A model generated the notes under the pieces. That model was not told the DNA's origin. It did no database searches and saw only the letters and a program-made list of their open reading frames with translations. DNA of 64,000 nucleotides from Acidobacteriota bacterium (GTDB lineage: Bacteria > Acidobacteriota > Vicinamibacteria > Vicinamibacterales > CAVVIG01). Positions 1 to 8,118 of this stretch are shown piece after piece (the first letter of the stretch is position 1; each line of letters begins with the position of its first letter). The stretch spans positions 64,573 to 128,572 of the forward strand of contig QHWB01000040.1 of the NCBI GenBank assembly GCA_003222395.1, read 5' to 3'. Both the position numbers and the translations under genes were made by a program.

Positions 1-88
1 TCAGTAAACGATAGCGATCCGCTAGCGACTCTCGACTATCAGCTGTCAACCAGCTGAGAACCGACAGCCGAGAGCTGAGAGCTGGTCA
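1..88. repeat. Degenerate short-period repeat spacer upstream of rpsB
   Basis: Spacer rich in variants of a roughly 7-bp unit (gagagct, cagctga, gctgaga). It resembles the other short-period spacer arrays of this window near 34.7, 41.2, 45.3, 47.2 and 59.1 kb. It ends just before the rpsB ribosome binding site. No gene is visible in it. Confidence 0.5.
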
Positions 89-99
89 AGGAGGAATAG

Positions 100-906
100 T
101 TGGCCGCGATTTCGATGAAGGATCTACTGGAGGCGGGGGTTCACTTCGGCCACCAGACGAAACGCTGGAATCCGAAGATGAAGGAGTACATCTTCGGCGA
201 ACGCAACGGCATCTACATCATCGACCTGGGCAAGACGGTGAAGCTCTTTCGCGATGCCGAGGAGTTCGTCACGACTCTGGCCGCCGAGGGCAGGACGATC
301 CTCTTCGTCGGCACCAAGCGGCAGGCTCAGGACGTGATCGCCGAAGAAGCACAGCGTTGCGGGATGTACTTCGTCAACGAACGCTGGCTGGGCGGGCTGC
401 TCACCAACTTCGCGACCATTCAGCGCAGTCTCGGCCGTCTCCGGGATCTCGAGGCGATGGAGAACGACGGGCGGTTCGACACGCTCTCGAAGAAAGAGAT
501 CGCGCGCAACCAGAAGGAAAAACGGAAGCTGCAGAAGAACCTCGAAGGGATCCGCAGCATGTCGCGGCTGCCCGACGCGGTGTTCGTCGTCGACACGAAG
601 AAGGAAAAGATCGCCGTCGACGAAGCGCGCAAGCTGAAGATTCCGGTCATCGGCATTGTCGACACGAACTGCGATCCAGACGAAGTCGATTTCGTGATTC
701 CCGGCAACGACGACGCGCTGCGCGCCATCCGGTTGCTGGCGTCGCGCATGGCCGAAGCGGTCATCCAGGGTCGCGACATGAAGCAGTCGGTCGACGCCGA
801 AGCGGCGCGCCAGGCGGAGGAAGAAGCGGCGGCATCGGAAACGGATCCGCGCCGCGCCGCGCGCCCTCAGCGCCGGCAGCGCGAAACCGCACCGGCTTCC
901 GCATAA
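100..906 (+). CDS. rpsB: 30S ribosomal protein S2
   Basis: Structural protein of the small ribosomal subunit. The 268 residues carry the S2 hallmarks: an N-terminal [19 protein letters not shown] stretch, the [10 protein letters not shown] segment near residue 100, and [14 protein letters not shown] near 190. Residues after about 225 form a charged Ala/Glu/Arg-rich tail, longer than in the shortest S2 proteins. The start is TTG at 100, chosen because aaggagga lies 3 to 11 bases upstream and the family N-terminus begins here. It is followed by a strong terminator and then tsf, the usual rpsB-tsf-pyrH-frr order. Confidence 0.97.
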   Translation: MAAISMKDLLEAGVHFGHQTKRWNPKMKEYIFGERNGIYIIDLGKTVKLFRDAEEFVTTLAAEGRTILFVGTKRQAQDVIAEEAQRCGMYFVNERWLGGLLTNFATIQRSLGRLRDLEAMENDGRFDTLSKKEIARNQKEKRKLQKNLEGIRSMSRLPDAVFVVDTKKEKIAVDEARKLKIPVIGIVDTNCDPDEVDFVIPGNDDALRAIRLLASRMAEAVIQGRDMKQSVDAEAARQAEEEAAASETDPRRAARPQRRQRETAPASA

Positions 907-933
907 ACCAAGCGAGGCTTTTCCTTTTATGAT

Positions 934-964
934 GCCGGCCTCGGTTCGGGGCCGGCTTTTTTTT
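934..964 (+). terminator. Rho-independent terminator after rpsB
   Basis: A perfect 7-bp stem (gccggcc at 934-940, ggccggc at 950-956) with a 9-base loop is followed by eight T. It should limit read-through from rpsB into tsf, giving S2 and EF-Ts different levels. Confidence 0.85.
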
Positions 965-970
965 GGTTGT

Positions 971-990
971 CGCGGGCCTGAAGGCCCGCG
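971..990. repeat. REP-like palindrome with CTGAAG centre
   Basis: Perfect 9-bp inverted repeat around GA (cgcgggcct/aggcccgcg). It is one member of a dispersed palindrome family in this window with CTGAAG or CTTCAG in the centre (see 4835-5021, 18563-18666, 35423-35498, 55767-55788). Confidence 0.7.
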
Positions 991-1025
991 CCACGTGGTG
1001 GGGCGGATCCTTTTCCATATGATAG

Positions 1026-1046
1026 GGCGGCCGTTTCGGGGCCGCC
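1026..1046 (+). promoter_or_regulatory. Hairpin in the tsf leader
   Basis: A 7-bp stem ggcggcc (1026-1032) and ggccgcc (1040-1046) lies 17 bases before the tsf start, followed only by attt. It may act in the leader of tsf, but its role is not known. Confidence 0.4.
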
Positions 1047-1063
1047 ATTTCGGAGCAAGCGAT

Positions 1064-1948
1064 ATGGCAACGACAGCGATCACGGCGGACATGGTGAAGA
1101 AGCTCCGCGATCAGACCGGCGCGGGCATGATGGACTGCAAGGCGGCGCTCGCGGAGGCGAACGGCGATTTCGACGAGGCGACCACGATTCTTCGCAAGAA
1201 GGGGCTCGCGAGCGCGGCGAAGAAAGCGGGACGTTCGACGAACGAGGGATTGATTGGCAGCCGTCTGTCCGCGGATCGCTCGACGGGAATCCTCGTCGAG
1301 GTGAACTGCGAGTCGGACTTCGTCGCGCGGACCGACGATTTTCGGGCGCTCATTCAGGACGTCCTCAACGAGATCGAGAAGGCGGGCGACGCGGCAAACG
1401 ACGCCTGGCTTCAGGATCCGGATGGTCCGGTCAGGAAGCGCGTCGCGGCGACGATCGGCAAGCTCGGCGAGAACATGGCGGTGCCGCGATTCGTGCGGTA
1501 CGCCGGCAAGGGCTACGTCGGACAGTACATCCACGCGGTCGGCGGCAAGCTTGGCGTGCAGGTCGAGTTCGGCGGCGTGACGCCGCAGCTTCGTGAGCGC
1601 GCGGAATTCACGAATCTCGTGAAGGAGATCGCGCAGCACATCGCGGCGGCCGATCCGAGTCCGCGCTACCTGTCGCGCGCGGAGGTGCCGGCACAGGCGA
1701 TCGAGAACGAGAAGGCGATCTACCGCGCGCAGATGGAATCGTCGGGCAAACCGGCGAACATCATCGACAAGATCGTCGAGGGCAAGCTCGGAAGCTTCTA
1801 CCAGCAGGTCGTGCTTCCCGAGCAGCCGTCCATCCGCGACCCGAAGCAGACGGTCCAGGACGCGATCGCGGCAGTGAACAAGGCGCTCGGCGCGTCGGTG
1901 TCGGTGACGCGCTTCGCGCGCTTGAAAGTCGGCGAAGCCGCGAGCTGA
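1064..1948 (+). CDS. tsf: Elongation factor Ts
   Basis: Guanine-nucleotide exchange factor for EF-Tu. From ATG 1064 the product is 294 residues. It opens with the UBA-like domain (MVKKLRDQTGAGMMDCKAAL, with the TGAGMMDCK signature) and continues with the dimerisation/core region (LVEVNCESDFVAR, and NMAVPRFVRY near residue 130). The open frame extends back to 929, but that part crosses the terminator and palindrome region, so ATG 1064 with ggag at 1052 is preferred. It lies between rpsB and pyrH as in most bacteria. Confidence 0.96.
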   Translation: MATTAITADMVKKLRDQTGAGMMDCKAALAEANGDFDEATTILRKKGLASAAKKAGRSTNEGLIGSRLSADRSTGILVEVNCESDFVARTDDFRALIQDVLNEIEKAGDAANDAWLQDPDGPVRKRVAATIGKLGENMAVPRFVRYAGKGYVGQYIHAVGGKLGVQVEFGGVTPQLRERAEFTNLVKEIAQHIAAADPSPRYLSRAEVPAQAIENEKAIYRAQMESSGKPANIIDKIVEGKLGSFYQQVVLPEQPSIRDPKQTVQDAIAAVNKALGASVSVTRFARLKVGEAAS

Positions 1949-1964
1949 CCGGTCAGCGGCATGA

Positions 1965-1993
1965 GGGCAAAGGGCCAGTCGGGTCCTTTGCCC
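1965..1993 (+). terminator. Hairpin between tsf and pyrH
   Basis: A 9-bp perfect stem (gggcaaagg, cctttgccc) with an 11-base loop sits between the tsf stop and the pyrH promoter. It has no T tract, so it may be a weak or factor-assisted terminator. Confidence 0.5.
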
Positions 1994-2000
1994 CGCGATC

Positions 2001-2740
<740 letters not shown>

Positions 2741-2778
2741 ATGACGACCGGGCGTTTGACAATCTGTGAGGACACGCA

Positions 2779-3348
2779 ATGGACGTGAATGACCTGAAAG
2801 GGTTGTACGCCGAATCCACCAAGCGGATGGGCGCGACGATCGACCACGTGCGCCACGAGCTCGCCGGCGTCCGGACGGGACGCGCGTCGGTCACGATTCT
2901 CGATCCGGTACACGTCGACGCGTATGGTTCGAAGATGCCGCTCAATCAGCTCGCGAGCCTCTCGGTGCCCGAGCCGACGATGATCGTTGCGCAGCCCTTC
3001 GATCCGTCGCAGCTCGGCGCGATCGAAAAGGCGATCCGCGCGTCCGATCTCGGGCTCAATCCGTCGAACGACGGCAAGGTCGTCCGCGTCCCGATTCCCG
3101 CGCTCACCGAGGAGCGCCGCAAGGAGCTCTCGCGGCACGTTCACAAGCTGACCGAAGAAGGCCGCAACAGCGTCCGCGCCGTCCGGCGCGACGCGAACGA
3201 ACGCCTGAAGAAGCTGCTCAAGGATCACAAGATCTCGGAAGACGACGAGCGCAAGGGCCTCGACGAAGTCCAGAGGCTCACCGACAACAACATCAAGCAG
3301 ATCGACGAGCTCCAGAAGAAGAAAGACCAGGAGTTATTGGGCAAGTAA
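2779..3348 (+). CDS. frr: Ribosome recycling factor
   Basis: Splits post-termination ribosomes together with EF-G. The 189 residues match RRF in length. They show the typical conserved stretches HVRHELAGVRTGRAS (residue 23 onward), VRVPIPALTEERRKEL (about 100) and the VRAVRRDANERLKKL helix (about 133). ATG 2779 follows tgaggac. The downstream threonine synthase gene begins 12 bases after the stop. Confidence 0.96.
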   Translation: MDVNDLKGLYAESTKRMGATIDHVRHELAGVRTGRASVTILDPVHVDAYGSKMPLNQLASLSVPEPTMIVAQPFDPSQLGAIEKAIRASDLGLNPSNDGKVVRVPIPALTEERRKELSRHVHKLTEEGRNSVRAVRRDANERLKKLLKDHKISEDDERKGLDEVQRLTDNNIKQIDELQKKKDQELLGK

Positions 3349-3360
3349 GAAACAAGAAGG

Positions 3361-4533
3361 ATGTCCCTGTTCACCCATCTGGAGTGCTCCATTCCGTGCG
3401 GAGCGCCCGCGCTCGATCCGCACGGCCGGCATTTCCTGTGCCCGTGCGGCGCTCCCCTGCTCGCCCGCTACGATCTCGACAAGGCCACAGCGTGGTCTCG
3501 CGAAACATTGCGCGGCCGCGTGCCGAACATGTGGCGGTATCGCGAGCTGATGCCGCTGTTCGACGGCGAGGAACCGATCACGCTCGGCGAAGGCTTTACA
3601 CCGCTCGTGCATGCACGCGCGCTCGGCGCCACGATCGGTCTCGATCGCCTTTACATCAAAGACGAATCGCTCAACCCCACCAACTCCTTCAAGGCGCGCG
3701 GCCAGGCGGCGGCGATTACCCGCGCGAAATACATTGGCGCGACGACGATCGCGCTTCCGACCGCGGGCAACGCCGGCAACGCGGCAGCGGCCTATTCGGC
3801 GGCAGCCCGGCTCGCGTGCGAAGTGTTCATCCCGAAGGATGCGAAGCGGCCGTTCATCGATGAATGCCGCCTCTATGGCGCGAACGTGACGCTCGTCGAC
3901 GGCCTCATCACCGACGCCGGGCGTCTGGCAGCCGAAAAAGGCGCGCCGCTCGGCTGGTACGACGTGTCGACGCTCAAGGAGCCGTACCGAATCGAAGGCA
4001 AGAAGACGATGGGGTACGAGCTGGCCGAGCAGATGAACTGGACGCTGCCCGACTGGATCGTCTATCCCACGGGCGGCGGCACGGGAATGGTCGGCATGTG
4101 GAAGGCCTTCGACGAAATGGAACGCATCGGGTGGCTGCCCCGGGGCAAGCGTCCGAAGATGGTGTCGGTGCAGGCCGAGCAATGCGCGCCGATCGTCCGC
4201 GCATTTCAGAGGGGCGAGGAAAGGGCGCAGCCGTGGGAAGGCGCGAAGACGATTGCGGACGGGCTCCGCGTGCCGCGCGCGATTGGCGACTTCCTGATTC
4301 TGCGCGCCGTCCGCGAGAGCTGCGGCACGGCGATCGCGGTTTCAGATCGATCGATGATCGACGGCATGCTGGCGATCGGCAAATGTCAGGGAATCAGCGC
4401 CGCGCCTGAAGGCGGCGCCGCTTGGGTCGCTATTCAGCGTCTGACCGCGGAAGGTTCTATCAAACCTCATGAGTCGGTCGTGCTCTTCAATACCGGCGGC
4501 GCATTGAAATACCTCGACGTCATCTCCTCGTAG
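3361..4533 (+). CDS. thrC: Threonine synthase (PLP-dependent)
   Basis: Converts O-phosphohomoserine to threonine. The 390 residues form a fold-type II PLP enzyme. The N-terminal 35 residues hold four cysteines (ECSIPCGAP and FLCPCGAP) like the small ribbon of the archaeal-type threonine synthases. NPTNSFKARG (about residue 110) supplies the PLP lysine, and the glycine-rich phosphate loop is TGGGTGMVGMW (about 240). Residue GTAIAVSD near 325 precedes the C-terminal part. ATG 3361 directly follows an aagaagg motif. A cystathionine- or diaminopropionate-type PLP enzyme is the main alternative, but the Cys-rich start favours ThrC. Confidence 0.85.
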   Translation: MSLFTHLECSIPCGAPALDPHGRHFLCPCGAPLLARYDLDKATAWSRETLRGRVPNMWRYRELMPLFDGEEPITLGEGFTPLVHARALGATIGLDRLYIKDESLNPTNSFKARGQAAAITRAKYIGATTIALPTAGNAGNAAAAYSAAARLACEVFIPKDAKRPFIDECRLYGANVTLVDGLITDAGRLAAEKGAPLGWYDVSTLKEPYRIEGKKTMGYELAEQMNWTLPDWIVYPTGGGTGMVGMWKAFDEMERIGWLPRGKRPKMVSVQAEQCAPIVRAFQRGEERAQPWEGAKTIADGLRVPRAIGDFLILRAVRESCGTAIAVSDRSMIDGMLAIGKCQGISAAPEGGAAWVAIQRLTAEGSIKPHESVVLFNTGGALKYLDVISS

Positions 4534-4576
4534 CGGCTGTCATACGTTTTGCACGTGGACGCGCGGAGGTGCAGGT

Positions 4577-4834
4577 ATGGTCGCCGTGCTCGGCTGGATT
4601 GTCTTCGGTCTCATCGTCGGCGCGATTGCAAAGCTCTTGATGCCGGGCCGTGACCCGGGCGGCTGGATTGTGACCATTCTGTTGGGCATCGCGGGTGCGG
4701 TGGTCGGCGGATGGCTGGGCCGCGCGGCGGGCTGGTACGGAACCAACGAGCCGGCGGGCTTCCTGATGTCGCTGCTCGGCGCGATCATCCTGCTCGCGCT
4801 CTATCGGCTACTGTTCGCTCGAAGAACGGTATGA
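4577..4834 (+). CDS. GlsB/YeaQ/YmgE-family small membrane protein
   Basis: Small integral membrane protein of 85 residues, formerly called transglycosylase-associated protein. Three hydrophobic helices are visible: VLGWIVFGLIVGAIAKLLM, then a GGWIVTILLGIAGAVVGGWLG stretch, then FLMSLLGAIILLALYRLLF. The PGRDPGG loop between helices 1 and 2 is the family hallmark. ATG 4577 follows ggaggtgcagg. The family is induced by stress in enterobacteria; its molecular role is unknown. Confidence 0.85.
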   Translation: MVAVLGWIVFGLIVGAIAKLLMPGRDPGGWIVTILLGIAGAVVGGWLGRAAGWYGTNEPAGFLMSLLGAIILLALYRLLFARRTV

Positions 4835-5021
4835 CGCAGCCCTGAAGGGCTGCGCGACGCGTTGAACGGGTGGTGCGGGCCTTCAGGCCTGCTCTGTGCG
4901 CGTTGAACCGGGTACCGCGGGCCTGCAGGCCTGCTCTGTGCGCGTTGAGCCGGGTACCGCAGGCGCGTTAGACCTGCTCTACGCGCGCTGAAGCGCGTAG
5001 CACGGGCCTTTCGGCCTGCTC
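4835..5021. repeat. REP-like palindrome followed by about four ~42-bp tandem repeats
   Basis: Starts with a perfect palindrome cgcagccctgaagggctgcg (4835-4854). Units of about 42 bases follow, at 4857-4897, 4898-4939, 4940-4981 and 4982-5021. Each unit pairs a gcgcgttgaa-like start with a ggcct-centred palindrome ending in cctgctct. The fourth unit contains GTAG (4997-5000) directly before a gggcc/ggcct hairpin. The last two units are read as the C-terminus of the phosphofructokinase on the minus strand. Confidence 0.8.
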
Positions 5022-6104
5022 GTCGCCGAAGGTGACGCCGAGGGCCTTCGCGGTCAGCAGCAGGTCGAAGTCCTTCGGCACCGTTTTCGTCTTCCCGACG
5101 ACTTCTTCGAGAGGCCGTGCTCGGATGTCTGGCGGATCGAACGCGACCATTGTTCCGAACTGGCCGCATTTAACGAGCTCGACGGCTTTACCGCCGAACC
5201 GCGTCGCCAGCACTCGATCGAAGCTCGTCGGCGCTCCGCCGCGCTGCAGATGGCCGAGCACCACGTACCGTGTTTCCTTTCCGGTTACCGCGCCGAGCGA
5301 GGCGCAAACCTGTGCACCGATGCCGCCCAGCCGCGCCACGTAGGCGCCATGCGCCGCCTCGATCAGCGAAACGGCTCCCCCTTTTGGATACGCCCCTTCC
5401 GCGACAACGACAATGCTGAACTTGGCGCCCCAGCGATCGCGCGCGAGCAAACGTTCCGCAACGATCTCGATGTCGAACGGAATCTCGGGGATGAGAATCG
5501 CATCGGCGCCGCCCGCGACACCGGCATGGAGCGCGATCCATCCCGCGTGGCGCCCCATCACCTCGACGACCATGATGCGATGGTGCGCCTCAGCGGTCGT
5601 GTGCAGGCGATCGATCGCGTCGGTCGCGAATGCCACGGCGGTGTCGAAGCCGAAGCAGGTGGTCGTGCCGACGATATCGTTGTCGATTGTCTTGGGCACG
5701 CCGACCATGGGGATGCCGCGCTCACAGAACTGCTGCGCGATCGCCAGCGTGCCGTCGCCGCCGATGACGATGACCGCGTCGAGCCCCATCTTGTGGAACA
5801 TCTGGACGACGCGATCGGAATAATCGTGCGTGCCCTCGGATGTTTGCACGGGGTACGCGAACGGGTTGCCGCGATTGGTGGTGCCGAGAATCGTCCCGCC
5901 GAATCTCAGGATGCCGGTGACATCGCGCGGCGTGAGCATGCGCGACCGATCGGTTTCAATCAGTCCGTCGAAGCTGTCCTCCAGGCCGATGCAGTCGATC
6001 CCGGAATTCGACGCGGCCTTCACGACCGCGCGGATGACGGCGTTCAACCCGGGCGCGTCGCCGCCGCCGGTGAGCACGCCGATCCGTCTGATCTCAGTCA
6101 GCAT
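4968..6104 (-). CDS. pfkA: 6-phosphofructokinase, mixed ATP/PPi-type active site
   Basis: Phosphorylates fructose 6-phosphate in glycolysis. The 378 residues show the PFK-A family signatures: IGVLTGGGDAPGLNAVIR at the start, GGDGT (115-119), PKTIDND (137-143) and VEVMGRHAGW. Gly118, equivalent to E. coli Gly104, is typical of ATP enzymes. Lys138, equivalent to position 124, is typical of PPi enzymes, so this is a G104/K124 hybrid. The last ~16 residues (AERPVLRASARVEQV) are encoded by the neighbouring REP-like repeats, which also supply the stop. No operon partner on this strand. Confidence 0.92.
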   Translation of the reverse strand: MLTEIRRIGVLTGGGDAPGLNAVIRAVVKAASNSGIDCIGLEDSFDGLIETDRSRMLTPRDVTGILRFGGTILGTTNRGNPFAYPVQTSEGTHDYSDRVVQMFHKMGLDAVIVIGGDGTLAIAQQFCERGIPMVGVPKTIDNDIVGTTTCFGFDTAVAFATDAIDRLHTTAEAHHRIMVVEVMGRHAGWIALHAGVAGGADAILIPEIPFDIEIVAERLLARDRWGAKFSIVVVAEGAYPKGGAVSLIEAAHGAYVARLGGIGAQVCASLGAVTGKETRYVVLGHLQRGGAPTSFDRVLATRFGGKAVELVKCGQFGTMVAFDPPDIRARPLEEVVGKTKTVPKDFDLLLTAKALGVTFGDEQAERPVLRASARVEQV

Positions 6105-6188
6105 TTACTAACGTTTCGGACGTTCCCGCGTAACTGATTAGGGGATAGTGACGCGGTCGCCCGCGCGGGACGTCCACCGCCGCAAACG

Positions 6189-6216
6189 TTCGAGTGTAGG
6201 AGGGGCATGGTAAAAT
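6189..6216 (+). promoter_or_regulatory. Possible promoter of tRNA-Ala
   Basis: A taaaat box (6211-6216) lies 15 bases before the tRNA, with ttcgag (6189-6194) 16 bases further upstream as a poor -35. The spacing suits direct transcription of the tRNA. Confidence 0.4.
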
Positions 6217-6231
6217 GAGGGTTCACTCAAT

Positions 6232-6307
6232 GGGCGGCTAGCTCAGTTGGGAGAGCGCCGCGTTCGCAACGCGGAGGTCGGGAGTTCGAGCCTCCTGCCG
6301 TCCACCA
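6232..6307 (+). tRNA. tRNA-Ala, anticodon CGC
   Basis: The 76-base cloverleaf reads as follows. Acceptor gggcggc pairs with gccgtcc and includes the G3-U70 wobble that marks alanine tRNAs. The D stem is gctc/gagc. The anticodon stem is ccgcg/cgcgg with loop ttcgcaa, giving anticodon CGC (codon GCG). The T stem is gggag/ctcct with loop ttcgagc. The CCA end is encoded at 6305-6307. Confidence 0.95.
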
Positions 6308-6311
6308 ATAC

Positions 6312-6375
6312 TTTATTGCGTTGGGGCCCCACCCCCAACGCCAGACACGCTCGCGCCGTCGCGCTCGCGTGTATT
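6312..6375 (-). repeat. Interspersed repeat with GGGGGTGGGGCCCC core (reverse copy)
   Basis: On the minus strand this reads gcgttgggggtggggcccc then aacgcaataaag. It closely matches the element at 43456-43532 (ggaggtggggccctgggcgcagtgataaag) and the two copies inside purC. A 9-bp stem (gcgttgggg 6318-6326, ccccaacgc 6333-6341) may also act as a hairpin after the tRNA. No T tract follows. The remaining bases to 6517 show no gene. Confidence 0.6.
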
Positions 6376-6517
6376 CAGAACAGAACGTCGCAGAGTCCCG
6401 TCCTGCTTGTGAAGTACGCTCGCGGCATAGATCGCTCGCGGGTATTTCAAGTAGACCATCGCAGCCGTTCTCGACGTCCCGCCAAAACGCGCTCGCGTCG
6501 TCGACAACTGTACGATC

Positions 6518-6736
6518 GTGACGCCTGATCGCTCTGTATCGCCGCCGAGTGACGACCCGCGTCTCGGGCTGTGCGCGACGTGCGTGCATTCGCAGATCGT
6601 GACGTCGTCGAAGGGATCGACGTTCTCTCGCTGCCGTCTGGCTGACACCGATCCGCGCTTCGTGCGCTATCCCGTGCTGCCCGTGCGATCGTGCAGCGGC
6701 TATACTCCGCGCGACGAGGATCTGAATCCACCGTGA
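6518..6736 (+). CDS. Small cysteine-containing conserved protein
   Basis: Protein of 72 residues of unknown function. It has CATCVH near residue 19, a third cysteine in FSRCRLAD, and a C-terminal RYPVLPVRSCSGY block. That makes four cysteines, which could bind one metal. The pattern (CxxC, later Cys, then a YPxLPVxxCxGY-like end) looks like a conserved mini zinc-binding family I recall from other bacteria, but I cannot name it. Its TGA overlaps the GTG of the following methyltransferase gene, so the two are probably translated together. Confidence 0.7.
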   Translation: MTPDRSVSPPSDDPRLGLCATCVHSQIVTSSKGSTFSRCRLADTDPRFVRYPVLPVRSCSGYTPRDEDLNPP

Positions 6737-7422
6737 GCGTCGCCACGCATCTCGGGATCCGCCTGAGTGAATATGACGCGCGCATCCGCACGTTCATTCC
6801 TTTCTATGAGGAGATGCTCGACGTGGCCGCAGACGCTGTGCCGTCGCGAGCGCGGCGCATCGTCGACTTGGGGATCGGAACCGGTGCGCTGGCGGCGCGC
6901 TGCCTGGCGCGCGCGCCTCGAGCCGCGGTCGTCGGCATCGATGCGGATGCAGACATGCTTGCGGCGGCGGCGCGGCGGCTTGGGTCGCGCGCGGCATTCG
7001 TCGTCGACAGCTTTCTGCAAGCGCCGCTGCCCTCCTGCGATGCCGTAGTCGCGTCCTTCGCGCTGCATCACGTCCGCACGCGAAACGCCAAGCGGCGTCT
7101 GTATCGCCGCATCCACTCGGCGCTGCGGCCAGGCGGAGTCCTCGTGGTCGTCGACTGTCAACCATCGCGCGATTCTCAGGTTGCGGCGCGGGAACGCGAT
7201 GCATGGACCGCGCATCTGCGGCGCGCCTATTCAGCGCGACAGGCGCGTGGATTTCTGCGGGCGTGGGCTGCAGAGGACGTATACGTCCCTCTCGAGGCGG
7301 AAATGGATTTGATGGCCGGCAGCGGGCTCGATCCGAAGGTCGTGTGGCGCAGGGACGCGTTCGCTGTCCTCGCTGGCCGACGGTCGCGCGTAGCGCAGGG
7401 CTCTAGGGTTGCCGGCACGTGA
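6733..7422 (+). CDS. Class I SAM-dependent methyltransferase
   Basis: Predicted cytoplasmic methyltransferase of 229 residues with unknown substrate. Motif I is VDLGIGTGALA (about residue 44), motif II ends in VVGIDADADML, and FALHHV (about 112) is the post-motif often seen in small-molecule and ubiquinone/tRNA-type methyltransferases. LRPGGVLVVVD follows. GTG 6733 overlaps the preceding stop as GTGA and removes the upstream MQRLYSARR stretch that would overlap the neighbour. The C-terminal 25 residues are Arg/Ser-rich. Confidence 0.85.
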   Translation: MSVATHLGIRLSEYDARIRTFIPFYEEMLDVAADAVPSRARRIVDLGIGTGALAARCLARAPRAAVVGIDADADMLAAAARRLGSRAAFVVDSFLQAPLPSCDAVVASFALHHVRTRNAKRRLYRRIHSALRPGGVLVVVDCQPSRDSQVAARERDAWTAHLRRAYSARQARGFLRAWAAEDVYVPLEAEMDLMAGSGLDPKVVWRRDAFAVLAGRRSRVAQGSRVAGT

Positions 7423-7423
7423 G

Positions 7424-7621
7424 TCAGTACGCGCGCAGCAGACGGCGCAGCTTACGTTCGGCGGCGTCGTCGGCCGCGCCGCGTGTTTCCGCAGTCGCCT
7501 CGATGCCAATCGACTCCTGATCCTCGCCCCTGACTTCGGTGACGCACGCCTTCCATCCGCCCTGATGGGGCTCCGACAGGATCCAGTACGTCCTGCCCTT
7601 CAACTCGAGTTGTCTGGCCAT
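7424..7621 (-). CDS. Small conserved hypothetical protein
   Basis: Protein of 65 residues with no function I recognise. From ATG 7621 it begins MARQLELKGRTYWILSEPHQ, continues with a GGWKACVTEV strand-like segment and ends in a basic helix (AAERKLRRLLRAY). It looks like a small beta-beta-alpha domain. The start is chosen because ggcggaggaa lies about 8 bases upstream on this strand; the open frame reaches back to 7780 but loses the ribosome binding site. Convergent with the methyltransferase gene, with only one base between them. Confidence 0.65.
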   Translation of the reverse strand: MARQLELKGRTYWILSEPHQGGWKACVTEVRGEDQESIGIEATAETRGAADDAAERKLRRLLRAY

Positions 7622-7855
7622 CTCGGTTTCCTCCGCCTGCGTGAGCGCCGTTACAGATTCGTGTCTGGCGTCACGATGCGTGTGCCGGGCCGGCACATCG
7701 TAGATGCCGGAGCCGCATCGATCCTCAATACAGTTTTCGGTCGAAATCCCAAAGTTTTTACGGTGCTGTTCCGATTTCACCGGAGATCGCGCAGCGCGGC
7801 GGCACTACTCTTGCCATAGGGTGAGCAACCAAACTTCCCGGCACCGCGAGGCGTT
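7622..7855. other. Spacer between divergent small genes
   Basis: This 234-base stretch lies between two outward-facing small genes and should hold both promoters. A gtgccgggccggcac palindrome lies near 7681-7695. I see no convincing -35/-10 pair or RNA gene. Confidence 0.3.
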
Positions 7856-8080
7856 ATGTGGCACTGGTTCAATTGTTACCTGTCTGGTCGTCACGAATAC
7901 GGCGTCTGGTGCGAACCCGGCAGCATCTTCTTGCGCTGCGTCCACTGCGGAAAGCGGTCCTCTGGATGGGCGATCGACGCGCCGACTCACGTGCACGCGA
8001 CCTCCAAGGCAGCACCTGCGGCTGCGGCACCGTCCCCGAATCCGCGCGTGCTGCCGTTCGATCGCGCCGTCGCTCGCTAA
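7856..8080 (+). CDS. Small Cys-pair (CxxC) conserved protein
   Basis: Protein of 74 residues, function unknown. It starts MWHWFNCYLSGRHEYGVWCE and has a second strand FLRCVHCGKRSSGW. The Cys7, Cys19 and CVHC cysteines with the neighbouring His could form a zinc knuckle. The first 40 residues look strongly conserved in type (aromatic and Cys rich), while residues 45 to 74 are Ala/Pro-rich and probably disordered. ATG 7856 follows gaggcg. I recall similar miniproteins from other soil bacteria but no assigned role. Confidence 0.75.
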   Translation: MWHWFNCYLSGRHEYGVWCEPGSIFLRCVHCGKRSSGWAIDAPTHVHATSKAAPAAAAPSPNPRVLPFDRAVAR

Positions 8081-8081
8081 G

Positions 8082-8111
8082 TTGACACTGCGCTCACGGC
8101 CCGATCACAAT
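8082..8111 (+). promoter_or_regulatory. Probable promoter of the rhodanese-like gene
   Basis: TTGACA at 8082-8087 and CACAAT at 8106-8111 are separated by 18 bases. The -10 box ends 7 bases before the GTG start, so the transcript would be leaderless or nearly so, as for pyrH. Confidence 0.5.
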
Positions 8112-8118
8112 ACGGGCC

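Noticed and set aside
2756-2761. TTGACA before frr as a promoter
   Set aside because: It lies only 17 bases before the frr ATG, so the matching -10 box would fall in the coding region and none is seen there.
4801-5169. Minus-strand frame of 122 codons across the REP-like block
   Set aside because: Repetitive Arg-rich product that overlaps pfkA in another frame and consists of translated repeat units.
6247-6528. Plus-strand frame starting in the tRNA gene
   Set aside because: It begins inside tRNA-Ala and covers the repeat behind it. No start signal.
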